From: UBA7803 sp041395905
GTDB taxonomy: Bacteria > Pseudomonadota > Gammaproteobacteria > Pseudomonadales > Azotimanducaceae
NCBI GenBank assembly: GCA_041395905.1
Contig: JAWKZP010000021.1
Span: 1 to 64,000, forward strand
Reading direction: 5' to 3'
DNA length: 64,000 bases
Of the stretch, positions 32,410 to 40,177 are shown piece after piece. The notes beneath the pieces are model-generated. The model saw nothing but the letters and a program-made list of their open reading frames with translations. It ran no database searches and was not told where the DNA came from. Each line of letters begins with the position of its first letter. Position 1 is the first letter of the stretch. The position numbers and the translations under genes were made by a program.

Positions 32410-33813
32410 TCACGCCGAGCGCGCGTCCCCTGCCCTGGCGTCGGCGTGCAGCTGCGACGCCGCGTGCAGCGCGGCGACCCGATACGATTCCGCATAGGTG
32501 GGGAAGTTGAAAACGTTCTCGATGAACACATCCACCCCGGCGTCGTGGATGAGCGCCATCTGCCCGATGTGCACGAGGTCCGTCGCCTGCGCGCCAATCA
32601 CGTGCACCCCGAGCACACGCCCATCCGGCGCCACCACCAGCTTGAGCATGCCGCTGACCCGACCCGCAATGTGGCCGCGCGCAATCTCACGGAAGTCCGC
32701 ATAGCCGACCACGGATCCGGGGTGGCGCCGACGCGCCTCGGCCTCCGTCAGGCCGACGCTCGCGAGTTCCGGCACTGCGTAGATCCCCGCGGGTATCCAG
32801 TCACCCAGGCGACCGGAATCGAGCCCCAGGATGTGACAGGCCGCATGGCGCCCCTGCTCCATGGCGGACGAAGCCAGCGAAGGGGGACCGACGACATCAC
32901 CGGCCGCGTAGATGTTCGGCACGTCGGTCTGGTAGTGCTCGTTCACCCGGACCAGGCCGCGTTCGTCCACCACGACCCCCAGCGCCTCGACGTTCAGCCC
33001 GCCGAGCTGCGAGACTCGGCCGAGCGCGCACAACACCTTGTCCGCCTCCACGCGATCGCCGTCTGCCAGATCGACGGCAACCGAGCTGATGCCATTGAAG
33101 CGCGCCGAACGCACCTCGGTGGCGCCACGGTAGGTGCCACCGAGGGCGGCAAATGCCGCCAGAAAGCGGTCGGTCAGATCCCTGTCGAGAAATCCCAGCG
33201 GCCGGTCTGCGCGATCGATCAGAGTGACTTCCACCCCCAGCAGCGCGAAGATCGAAGCGTACTCGCAGGCGATGACGCCGCCGCCGAGCACCGCCAGCGA
33301 ACGCGGCAGATAGGCCAGCGACAGGATCGAGTCGCTGTCCAGCACGTGCTCGTGGTCCACAGGCACGGAAGCCACCTGCCGAGGTCTGGAACCGCTGGCG
33401 ATGATCGCGAAGTCAGTCGCGTAGCGATCGACATTGCCGTTGATGGTACGCACCCGCAGCACCTCGGCCGATTCGAAGCTGGCGCGCCCATGCAGTATCT
33501 CTATGCCGTTGCGCCTGAGCTGATCGCTCATGTAACGGTCATGAGCCCGCACCACGTCGCCCACCTCGCCGATGAGCTCGGCGATCGGCACCCCGCGCAC
33601 GGCCTCGAAGTCGCGGGCGCCGACCGCATCGAGACGCTGCAGGGCGCGCTCGCGCAGAGCCTTGCTGGGTATGGTGCCCTGATGCACGCAGGCGCCGCCG
33701 ATCTCCCGCAGCTGTTCGCAGACGGCCACCCGCGCGCCCGCCTTGGCCGCCTGAATGGCCGCCTTCTGGCCGGCGGGGCCGGAACCGATGACGAACAGGT
33801 CGTAGCGCTTCAA
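32410..33813 (-). CDS. sthA: soluble pyridine nucleotide transhydrogenase
   Basis: FAD enzyme that interconverts NADPH and NADH. It has 467 residues from a TTG that overlaps the upstream stop as TTGA. The FAD motif GSGPAGQKAA is at the N-terminus and the NAD(P)-binding AVLGGGVIACEYA around residue 175. The active-site loop reads GGACVHQGTIPSK: it keeps one cysteine and lacks the second redox cysteine of the lipoamide dehydrogenase type, as in SthA. Coupled to the HDOD gene before it. Confidence 0.92.
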   Translation of the reverse strand: MKRYDLFVIGSGPAGQKAAIQAAKAGARVAVCEQLREIGGACVHQGTIPSKALRERALQRLDAVGARDFEAVRGVPIAELIGEVGDVVRAHDRYMSDQLRRNGIEILHGRASFESAEVLRVRTINGNVDRYATDFAIIASGSRPRQVASVPVDHEHVLDSDSILSLAYLPRSLAVLGGGVIACEYASIFALLGVEVTLIDRADRPLGFLDRDLTDRFLAAFAALGGTYRGATEVRSARFNGISSVAVDLADGDRVEADKVLCALGRVSQLGGLNVEALGVVVDERGLVRVNEHYQTDVPNIYAAGDVVGPPSLASSAMEQGRHAACHILGLDSGRLGDWIPAGIYAVPELASVGLTEAEARRRHPGSVVGYADFREIARGHIAGRVSGMLKLVVAPDGRVLGVHVIGAQATDLVHIGQMALIHDAGVDVFIENVFNFPTYAESYRVAALHAASQLHADARAGDARSA

Positions 33814-34658
33814 AGCACCATCGACTCCATGGCGGCACGAATGCCTTCCTTGCGCTCCAGGATCCCTTCGACATCTTCGGGATACAGGTTCAGCTGCGCC
33901 ACGGCGGGCAGCTTGACCACGTCAGCCACCAGCAGCGAGCGCTCGATCATCCAGCGCGCCACCGCAACGCCGCAGGCTGCGACCGCCACCGCCGCCGCGT
34001 GAGGGCCTGCAGCTGCCGGTTCGGCGACGTGTTCGATGGCAGCCACCACGGGGTCCGGGAGTTGCCAGGACCTGGCAAGGGCGACGCCGGCACGCGGGGC
34101 GAACTGCTCGACGAGCGTCTGCGCTTCAGTGCTCGACAGGCTCTCGTCCAGCTCACCCAGACGGTGGGCCAGCACCGGCACCCCGATGTTGTGCAGCAGT
34201 CCGCACAGATAGGCGATCTCGACGTTGCGCCGTGCTGCCCGGGCAAATTCCTTGGCCCAGAGTCCCGATGCCAGGGCCACCTGCCAGGCGGACTCGGCCA
34301 GACCATGGTAACGCCCGCCCCGAAACAGCGCGCCTTTGAGCGACGCCGACAAGGCGATCTCGCGGATCCGCTCCATACCCAGCCGGGCAATGGCCTGCTG
34401 CAACGCTACGATTTCAGTGGCGCCGCGAAACGCGGGCGAGTTGGTGACGCGCAGCACGTGTCCCGCCAGACTCTGATCCTGCTGGATGAGATCCGCCAGG
34501 CGCGCCGCATCGGACTGGTCGTCGATGGAGCTCGCCAGCACGGCGGCCGCGACGTTGGGTAGAACCGGCAGTTCCAGGGCGCCGGTGCTCAGTTCCACGC
34601 GCAACCGCGCCCTGAGAGCGTCCGCGTGCGGAGTAGCGCGTGCGATGCCGTTGGTCAT
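33810..34658 (-). CDS. HDOD domain signalling protein
   Basis: A 282-residue protein with an HDOD domain (about residues 25-225), a degenerate HD-type output domain found in signalling proteins. The LPVLPNVAAAVL start, the NSPAFRG motif and LCGLLHNIGVPVL are present. No receiver, GGDEF or EAL domain is attached. Its stop overlaps the sthA start, so the two are made together; the functional link is unknown. Confidence 0.85.
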   Translation of the reverse strand: MTNGIARATPHADALRARLRVELSTGALELPVLPNVAAAVLASSIDDQSDAARLADLIQQDQSLAGHVLRVTNSPAFRGATEIVALQQAIARLGMERIREIALSASLKGALFRGGRYHGLAESAWQVALASGLWAKEFARAARRNVEIAYLCGLLHNIGVPVLAHRLGELDESLSSTEAQTLVEQFAPRAGVALARSWQLPDPVVAAIEHVAEPAAAGPHAAAVAVAACGVAVARWMIERSLLVADVVKLPAVAQLNLYPEDVEGILERKEGIRAAMESMVL

Positions 34659-34749
34659 GGGCTTCGTCTTTGCTGACTTGTCCCCGAAGAATAGTAGATA
34701 TATGCAGACCCACCACCGAGCGCGATGGATCCGTCAGGCGGGTCGGGCG

Positions 34750-35016
34750 TCAGATGGCGCGGCGGCGCGATCGGCGGGTGGCGTCCGTGGCGAGCTCTGC
34801 GGCCCGGCCCGTCCGGTCGTCGGACGGACGCGCAGCGCTGTTCTGCCCGCTGTCGCAGCGGTCCGGATCACCCCCGCAGATCTCGCACTGAACGTCCATG
34901 CCGAGGGCTTTCATGCCGCCGCAGCTGCCGGCAATGGGTTGCCGGCCGAACATCACGCCGATGGCCATGCCGCCTACCACGGTGAGCATCAGTAGAAATG
35001 CGAGTATGAGTGTCAC
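34750..35016 (-). CDS. nqrM: Na+-NQR maturation protein NqrM
   Basis: Small membrane protein needed to insert iron into the Na+-translocating NADH:quinone reductase. It has 88 residues, one N-terminal helix (about 2-23, with GGMAIGVMFGR) and the four-cysteine motif C32, C44, C47, C54 (SCGG and CEICGGDPDRC). The GTG start at 35016 overlaps the apbE stop as GTGA. The tail after residue 60 is Arg-rich and not conserved. The nqrA-F genes are not adjacent, unlike the usual layout. Confidence 0.9.
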   Translation of the reverse strand: MTLILAFLLMLTVVGGMAIGVMFGRQPIAGSCGGMKALGMDVQCEICGGDPDRCDSGQNSAARPSDDRTGRAAELATDATRRSRRRAI

Positions 35017-36086
35017 GGGTCGTCTCTGTCGGCCAACACGGCTTCGAAGGCGGCAGTATAACGCTCCTCGAATCCGTTTGCGCCCCGCACCAGGAACAGC
35101 ACCGCCAGCTCGTGCGCCCGGGCAAAGGCCATACCCTGTTCCGGACCGAGCACGTTGAGCAACGTCGCGTAGCCATCCGCCCACATCGTGCTGGCGTGCA
35201 ACACGGTCACAGACGCCAGAGCGTGACTCACGGGTCGGCCGGTGCGCGGATCGATGGTGTGCGAGTAGCGCTGACCCGAAATTTCGATGAAGTTGCGGTA
35301 GTCGCCCGAGGTAGCCACGGCCAGGTCGCGCAGCTCGATGATCCGCTCAATGGCGCCGTAACGTTGCGGGTCAGGCACCTCGATGCCGATGCGCCAGGGC
35401 CGTCCGCCCGGCCCGCTGCCGACCCCCCGCACCTCGCCGCCCACATCCACCAGGGCAGCATCGCAGCCGGCGGCCAGCAGTCTCTGCACGACCCGGTCGA
35501 CGCCATGCCCTTTGGCGATCGCGGACAGATCGACGTAGAGGTCCGCAGATTTGCGCAAAGCAGGCGGCTGCGCGCGAGCCTCGAGAAACCGGTAGCCGAC
35601 ACGCTGCCGCATGGCTTCGATCTGGGCCGGATCCGGCAGGGCTTCCGCCGCTTGGGTTCCGCGCGGACCGTGTCCGCCCGGTCCGAAGCCCCACAGATTC
35701 ACCAGCGGACCGACGGTGACGTCGAAGGCACCAGCGGATTCGCGGCTCAGCTCCAGGGCCGCCACCACCACCTGGACCAGTGTCTCGGGCACCGCCACCC
35801 ATGACCCCACCGGCGCCTGGTTGAAGCGCGACAGGTCGGAATCCTCGAGGTAGGTGGACATCTCGGCATTGACACCCGCCAGCTCGGACTCGATCGGCTC
35901 GCGGACGTCACCCGGGCAGCGTGCAGTCACCTGGTAATAGGTTCCCATGGTGCTGCCCTGGTAACGCCGGTAATCGCGCTGTTCACAGCCCCCGAGAGGC
36001 ACCAGCCCCACCAGAAACAGCAGCAACGCGCTGAAGTGACGGATATCCGGCACCACGGCCACCGCACGGCGTCGGTAATTCAGCAT
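35013..36086 (-). CDS. apbE: FAD:protein FMN transferase (lipoprotein)
   Basis: Attaches FMN covalently to threonines of NqrB/NqrC and similar proteins. It has 357 residues and an N-terminal lipoprotein signal with lipobox VPLGGC (about residues 29-34), giving a periplasm-facing enzyme. The STMGTYYQVTA start of the fold, the LSAIAKGHGVDRV segment, DVGGEVRG and SHTIDPRTGRPV are typical of ApbE. Coupled to nqrM, so its main client is probably Na+-NQR. Confidence 0.94.
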   Translation of the reverse strand: MLNYRRRAVAVVPDIRHFSALLLFLVGLVPLGGCEQRDYRRYQGSTMGTYYQVTARCPGDVREPIESELAGVNAEMSTYLEDSDLSRFNQAPVGSWVAVPETLVQVVVAALELSRESAGAFDVTVGPLVNLWGFGPGGHGPRGTQAAEALPDPAQIEAMRQRVGYRFLEARAQPPALRKSADLYVDLSAIAKGHGVDRVVQRLLAAGCDAALVDVGGEVRGVGSGPGGRPWRIGIEVPDPQRYGAIERIIELRDLAVATSGDYRNFIEISGQRYSHTIDPRTGRPVSHALASVTVLHASTMWADGYATLLNVLGPEQGMAFARAHELAVLFLVRGANGFEERYTAAFEAVLADRDDP

Positions 36087-36107
36087 CGCTTACACACAGC
36101 CAACAAA

Positions 36108-36131
36108 GCGGTATCGCGACCCCGATACCGC
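36108..36131. repeat. inverted repeat upstream of apbE
   Basis: A perfect 9-bp palindrome arm pair, GCGGTATCG and CGATACCGC, with a 6-base spacer. It sits 22 bases before the apbE ATG, where it could act as an operator or a leader hairpin. No T-run follows. Confidence 0.5.
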
Positions 36132-36211
36132 GGGCGGCCCGATGCCGCAGAATCGGACCAATCAAGGAGGCGCTCCGCACGTACGGCGCGCCCGCGCACG
36201 AGGAGTCACAC

Positions 36212-36430
36212 GTGAAGCTTGTACGTTACCCGACGCCGTCTCCGGCGCCCAGCCCCGACCGTATGCAGGTCGTGCCGGCCCTTCAGGGCACAGCGAATGC
36301 CGCATTCAGAAACCGGCCGCCTCCTGGCTTCGCGCGGGTTTCGCGCATCAGCCGGTTCCCCGTGGAACAACGGGTCGCCGACGCGCCGGCCCCGACCCGT
36401 CTGGGACAGATCCTCGACATCATGGCCTGA
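36212..36430 (+). CDS. small hypothetical protein
   Basis: A 72-residue ORF from a GTG with a clear GAGGAG site six bases upstream, better than many genes here. The product starts MKLVRYPTPSP, is Pro- and Arg-rich in the middle and ends with LGQILDIMA. There is no signal peptide, membrane segment or known motif. It lies between apbE and the histidine phosphatase, 80 bases before the latter. Coding status rests on the ribosome site and position only. Confidence 0.45.
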   Translation: MKLVRYPTPSPAPSPDRMQVVPALQGTANAAFRNRPPPGFARVSRISRFPVEQRVADAPAPTRLGQILDIMA

Positions 36431-36510
36431 GCTTGCCCGCCGGCATGGCTGTGACTAATGTGCGCCCCTGCGGGTCACGGCCGCCCGAGGAACCGGGGTC
36501 ACCACTTCAC

Positions 36511-37113
36511 ATGGCGAGAATTCTACTGCTGCGTCACGGTCAGATCCGTGCCAACCGCCAGGGGCGCTGGCACGGGTCGACCGACAGCCCGCTGACGTGG
36601 CGTGGGCGTCGCCAAGCGAAGCGCACCGCACGCCATCTGCTGCAGCAGGCCGCGCCGCTCGGCGCCATCTACTCGAGCCCGCTGCAGCGCTGCCGGCACA
36701 CCGCCCAGACCGTGGCAGACCGGCTGCAGCTGCCGGTGGTGGTGGAACCGGATCTGCGCGAATACGCCATCGGCGAGTGGGAAGACATGCCGTTCCGGGT
36801 GCTCGCCGAGCAGCACCGATTCATCGAGATGGCAACCAGCGATCACGATTTCGCGCCGCCAGGCGGGGAATCGCTGCGCGAGGTGGCCCAGCGCATGGTA
36901 CCGGCGGTGCGCGCCATCGCGGAGCGCCACGACGACGAGGAAACCGTGCTGCTGGTGAGCCACGGTGCCGCCATGGCGGTGGCGCTGGGCGCCATTCTCG
37001 ACGGCAACCCCGCCACCTGGACCAACTACCACTTCGCCAACTGCAGCCTCACGGAACTGGTGCTGTCCCCCGCTCCCTACGTAAACTTCTTCAACTCGGT
37101 ACAGCACCTGTAA
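36511..37113 (+). CDS. histidine phosphatase family protein
   Basis: Phosphoglycerate mutase-like phosphatase. It has 200 residues from the ATG at 36511, which opens MARILLLRHGQ with the phospho-acceptor H9 in the RHG motif. The supporting SSPLQRCRHTAQT, LREYAIGEWE and VSHGAAM motifs are present, so it should be active. The substrate cannot be read from sequence; small phosphorylated metabolites are usual for the family. Confidence 0.88.
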   Translation: MARILLLRHGQIRANRQGRWHGSTDSPLTWRGRRQAKRTARHLLQQAAPLGAIYSSPLQRCRHTAQTVADRLQLPVVVEPDLREYAIGEWEDMPFRVLAEQHRFIEMATSDHDFAPPGGESLREVAQRMVPAVRAIAERHDDEETVLLVSHGAAMAVALGAILDGNPATWTNYHFANCSLTELVLSPAPYVNFFNSVQHL

Positions 37114-37164
37114 CCACACTCACCATACAACCGCGCGCCGCCGGCGCGCCGAGGGAGAGCCTAC

Positions 37165-37935
37165 ATGCCTGAATTCTGCAGCCTCGAGAAAGACAACCAC
37201 ATTCTAACCGTCACCCTGGAGCGGCCGGAGCGCCTCAATGCGCTGCATCCGCCTGCAAACGCCGAACTCGGCGAGGTGTTCGACGAGTTCGCGGCCGACG
37301 ACGACCTTTGGGTTGCGATCATTACCGGGCGGGGGCGCGGTTTTTCGGCGGGCAACGATCTGCGTTACCAGGCCGAAGGCGGCGAGCGTAAGCCGTTTCC
37401 TCGCGGCTTCGGCGGACTGACGTCCCGCTTCGATCTCACCAAGCCGGTGATCGCCGCGGTGAACGGCGTCGCCATGGGCGGCGGCTTCGAAATTGCGCTG
37501 GCCTGCGACCTGATCATTGCCTCGGAAAACGCCACCTTCGCGCTGCCGGAGCCCAAGGTGGGGCTCGCCGCGCTGGCGGGCGGCTTGAATCGGCTGCCGC
37601 GTCAGATCGGCGTCAAGCGCGCGCTTGGCATGATCCTCACCGGGCGACACGTGCCCGCAGCGGAAGGCTACGAGCTCGGCTTCGTCAACGAGGTGGTCGC
37701 GCACGACCAGCTGCTGTCGGCCGCGCGCCGCTGGGCCGAGCAGATCTGCGAGTGCGCGCCGCTGTCGATCCGCGCCAGCAAGGACGTGGTGTATCGATCG
37801 CTGAGCTGCGCCTCCCTCGAGGAGTCCATGAGCACGACGTACGACTCGGTCCGCGCCATGGTGCAGAGCGAAGATTTCATCGAGGGTCCGAAGGCGTTCG
37901 CAGAGAAGCGCAAGCCCAACTGGAAGGGGCGCTGA
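37165..37935 (+). CDS. enoyl-CoA hydratase/isomerase family protein
   Basis: Crotonase-fold enzyme with 256 residues from an ATG with a GGGAG site. The oxyanion-hole segments FSAGNDLRY and GVAMGGGFE are present, and both glutamates used for hydration in classical enoyl-CoA hydratase are kept (in GGGFEIALACD and LPEPKVG). The C-terminal DFIEGPKAFAEKRKPNWKG is typical. Likely a hydratase for a medium-chain or unusual acyl-CoA; its partner genes are not adjacent. Confidence 0.88.
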   Translation: MPEFCSLEKDNHILTVTLERPERLNALHPPANAELGEVFDEFAADDDLWVAIITGRGRGFSAGNDLRYQAEGGERKPFPRGFGGLTSRFDLTKPVIAAVNGVAMGGGFEIALACDLIIASENATFALPEPKVGLAALAGGLNRLPRQIGVKRALGMILTGRHVPAAEGYELGFVNEVVAHDQLLSAARRWAEQICECAPLSIRASKDVVYRSLSCASLEESMSTTYDSVRAMVQSEDFIEGPKAFAEKRKPNWKGR

Positions 37936-38139
37936 TCAGCCGCTCGCGGACGACGATGCCTCCAACGCGGACGCGATGGCGTCTGCGACGACGGCTACGG
38001 CCAGGCACAGATCGCTGACCGTCTCGTGCTCCCCGCGTACCGACATCTCGGCGATGATCTCGGTGCGCGGGATGGTCACGTGCAGCAGATCCGGCGCGGT
38101 AGCGAACTGTCCAGGATAGGGTTGGGTCGCTGAATTCAT
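37936..38139 (-). CDS. small hypothetical protein
   Basis: A 67-residue ORF directly abutting the end of the enoyl-CoA hydratase gene on the opposite strand. It starts MNSATQPYPGQF at 38139 with only a weak AGAG site, contains HVTIPRTEIIAEMSVRG and a hydrophobic, probably helical SDLCLAVAVVADAIASAL stretch. No family is recognised. Confidence 0.45.
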   Translation of the reverse strand: MNSATQPYPGQFATAPDLLHVTIPRTEIIAEMSVRGEHETVSDLCLAVAVVADAIASALEASSSASG

Positions 38140-38362
38140 TGCTCTGAACCTGTCTCCGGGGCCGCAGCACATCGGCGCTGGCGGCGGATGCCTCACAGAG
38201 CAGAAACTTTTCAGAATTCGTGCCAATGTCCGGAAATCAACGTATCTTTCTGATTTAAATGAGTTTTATATTCCTATCTCAGAATAGAGAACCGTTCCGG
38301 TGGTGCCGCGACACGGGCAAAACTGACGCTGGACGACCAGTCGTTGCTGGCACCGGGAGCGC
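38140..38362. other. intergenic region with an AT-rich core
   Basis: This 223-base gap separates the small ORF and the MFS gene. Bases 38215-38290 are markedly AT-richer than the rest of the window, which fits promoters for one or both divergent genes. I see no confident -35/-10 pair and no RNA gene. Confidence 0.5.
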
Positions 38363-39640
38363 ATGAGCAGCCGCTTCGACCAGCGCCGGGCCGAGCGTCT
38401 GTATCAGCTCGAAGTACGCCGCAGCCTGACCCGCAACTTCGTGATTCATCTGATTCACGGCATGCTCGGCCAGACGGGCTTCCGCCTGCTCAACGCCCCC
38501 ACGTTCCTGCCGGCGTACGTGCTGTACCTTTCGGGCTCCGATTTCGCCGTGGGCATTGCCCTGGCGCTGCAGTCTCTGGGCATGACGCTGACTCCGCTGA
38601 TCGGCGCCAACCTCATCGAGCATCGGGCCCGGGTCCTGCCGCTGGGGTTCGTCACCGGTGCCGCCATGCGTTTTTCCGTGCTGGGCATCGCGCTCGCCGG
38701 GCTGCTGCTGGAGCCGGACCATGCCCTCGTAGCCATCTTCGCATGCCTCACCCTGTTCGGACTGTTTCAGGGCATGCAGGGGGTGATCTTCAATGTGCTC
38801 ATGTCCAAGGTGATTCCGGTATCGAAGCGTGGCCGGCTCACCGGCCTGCGCAATTTTCTGGCGGGCATCACATCCGCCGGGCTCGCGGTCGCCGCAGGCA
38901 GGTATTTTCTGGGTGCGCAGCCGGACGTCACCGGCTACTCGTACACCTTCGTGCTGGCCTTCGTGCTGACCATGTCCGGCCTGCTGTCGCTGGCATTCAT
39001 GAAGGAGCCGATTCCGCCCACGCTGCGCCCGCGCACGCCGCTGGGCCGGCGATTGCGCGAACTTCCCGCACTGATGCGCGCCGATCGCGCGTTCAGCAGC
39101 TACGTGCTGGCACGTACCCTGGCGACGATGGGTCGCATGGCGTTGCCCTTCTACATACTCCATGCGGGCGCCGACATGGCGCTGACCGGCACCGCGCTCG
39201 CCAGCGTCACCGTGGCGTTCACGCTGGCCGGCACCGTATCCAATCTGCTCTGGGGCGCCATCGCCGACCGGCGCGGTTTCCGGCTGGTGTTTCTCTTGAG
39301 CATCGGCCTGTGGGTGGTCGCCACGCTGCTGCTGATCGCCTCCAGCGGGCTGATCATGACGACGCTGGTGTTCATCGGTATCGGCGCCGCGGTGCAGGGC
39401 TTTCAGAACGCCGCCATGAATCTCAGCCTGGAGTTCGGAACCCGCCACGATCTGCCGGTACAGATCGCAATCGCCAACACCACCGCGGAAATCGCCGGCA
39501 CCCTGGGCCCGCTGCTCGGAGGCGCCATCGCAGCCACGTTCGGCTACACGATACTGTTCGGCACCTCGGTTGCGTTCCTGATCGCCGGTGGTGTAATGGT
39601 GGCTGCAATGGTGCCGGAACCCCGGTACCGAACCCGTTGA
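38363..39640 (+). CDS. MFS transporter
   Basis: A 425-residue transporter with about 12 predicted helices in two halves, from an ATG with a GGGAG site. The helix 2-3 loop (ANLIEHRARVLPLG) and helix 8-9 loop (GAIADRRGFRLVF) resemble the MFS loop signature. The N-terminus is soluble (RLYQLEVRRSL). The substrate is unknown. The rhodanese follows after 11 bases and is probably co-transcribed. Confidence 0.85.
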   Translation: MSSRFDQRRAERLYQLEVRRSLTRNFVIHLIHGMLGQTGFRLLNAPTFLPAYVLYLSGSDFAVGIALALQSLGMTLTPLIGANLIEHRARVLPLGFVTGAAMRFSVLGIALAGLLLEPDHALVAIFACLTLFGLFQGMQGVIFNVLMSKVIPVSKRGRLTGLRNFLAGITSAGLAVAAGRYFLGAQPDVTGYSYTFVLAFVLTMSGLLSLAFMKEPIPPTLRPRTPLGRRLRELPALMRADRAFSSYVLARTLATMGRMALPFYILHAGADMALTGTALASVTVAFTLAGTVSNLLWGAIADRRGFRLVFLLSIGLWVVATLLLIASSGLIMTTLVFIGIGAAVQGFQNAAMNLSLEFGTRHDLPVQIAIANTTAEIAGTLGPLLGGAIAATFGYTILFGTSVAFLIAGGVMVAAMVPEPRYRTR

Positions 39641-39651
39641 GGAGAACTCAG

Positions 39652-40053
39652 ATGGCGCTGGAAATGGGCTACAAGGCACTGCTGGCAGAGGCAGACAAAT
39701 CGATCCGTACCCTGTCGGTAGACGAAGCCAGGGCCCTGCTGGACAGCAACGACGTTCAGTTCGTCGATCTCCGCGACGTCCGGGAGCTGCAGCGCGAGGG
39801 CAAGATTCCCGGCGCGTTCCACGCACCGCGCGGCATGCTCGAGTTCTGGGTCGATCCGGAGAGCCCTTACTACAAGGACGTGTTCGGCAGCGGCAAGACG
39901 TTCGTGTTCTACTGCCAGAGCGGCTGGCGCTCGGCGCTCGCCACGTACGCCGTGCAGCGCATGGGTCTCAAGAACGTGTGCCACATCGGCGGCGGCTACC
40001 GGGCCTGGGCCGATGCGGGCGCCGCTACCGAGGAGGTATCCGCCCATCGCTGA
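39652..40053 (+). CDS. rhodanese-like sulfurtransferase domain protein
   Basis: A single-domain rhodanese of 133 residues with a strong GAGGAG site. The active loop is CQSGWR with nucleophile C88 and R93, and the VDLRDVRELQREGKIPGA segment is the CH2-type signature. It probably moves sulfane sulfur or acts as a thiol relay. It ends 124 bases before convergent cysNC; that gap has only short GC-rich direct repeats. Confidence 0.9.
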   Translation: MALEMGYKALLAEADKSIRTLSVDEARALLDSNDVQFVDLRDVRELQREGKIPGAFHAPRGMLEFWVDPESPYYKDVFGSGKTFVFYCQSGWRSALATYAVQRMGLKNVCHIGGGYRAWADAGAATEEVSAHR

Positions 40054-40177
40054 CGCGATGGGTAGTCGCTGACGCGAACGGTCTGCTCGAGCGAGGCGGC
40101 GTCCAGCCTGTGGCGCCCCGCTGGTCACCTCGCCGGTTGCCCCGCTGGTCGCCCCGCCGGCCGCCGCAGCCGGTCAG

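Noticed and set aside
32410..33813. Missing second active-site cysteine in the transhydrogenase
   Set aside because: SthA-type enzymes normally lack the redox disulfide of lipoamide dehydrogenase.
40054..40177. Short GC-rich direct repeats between the rhodanese and cysNC
   Set aside because: Units are short and imperfect; no array or hairpin strong enough to report.
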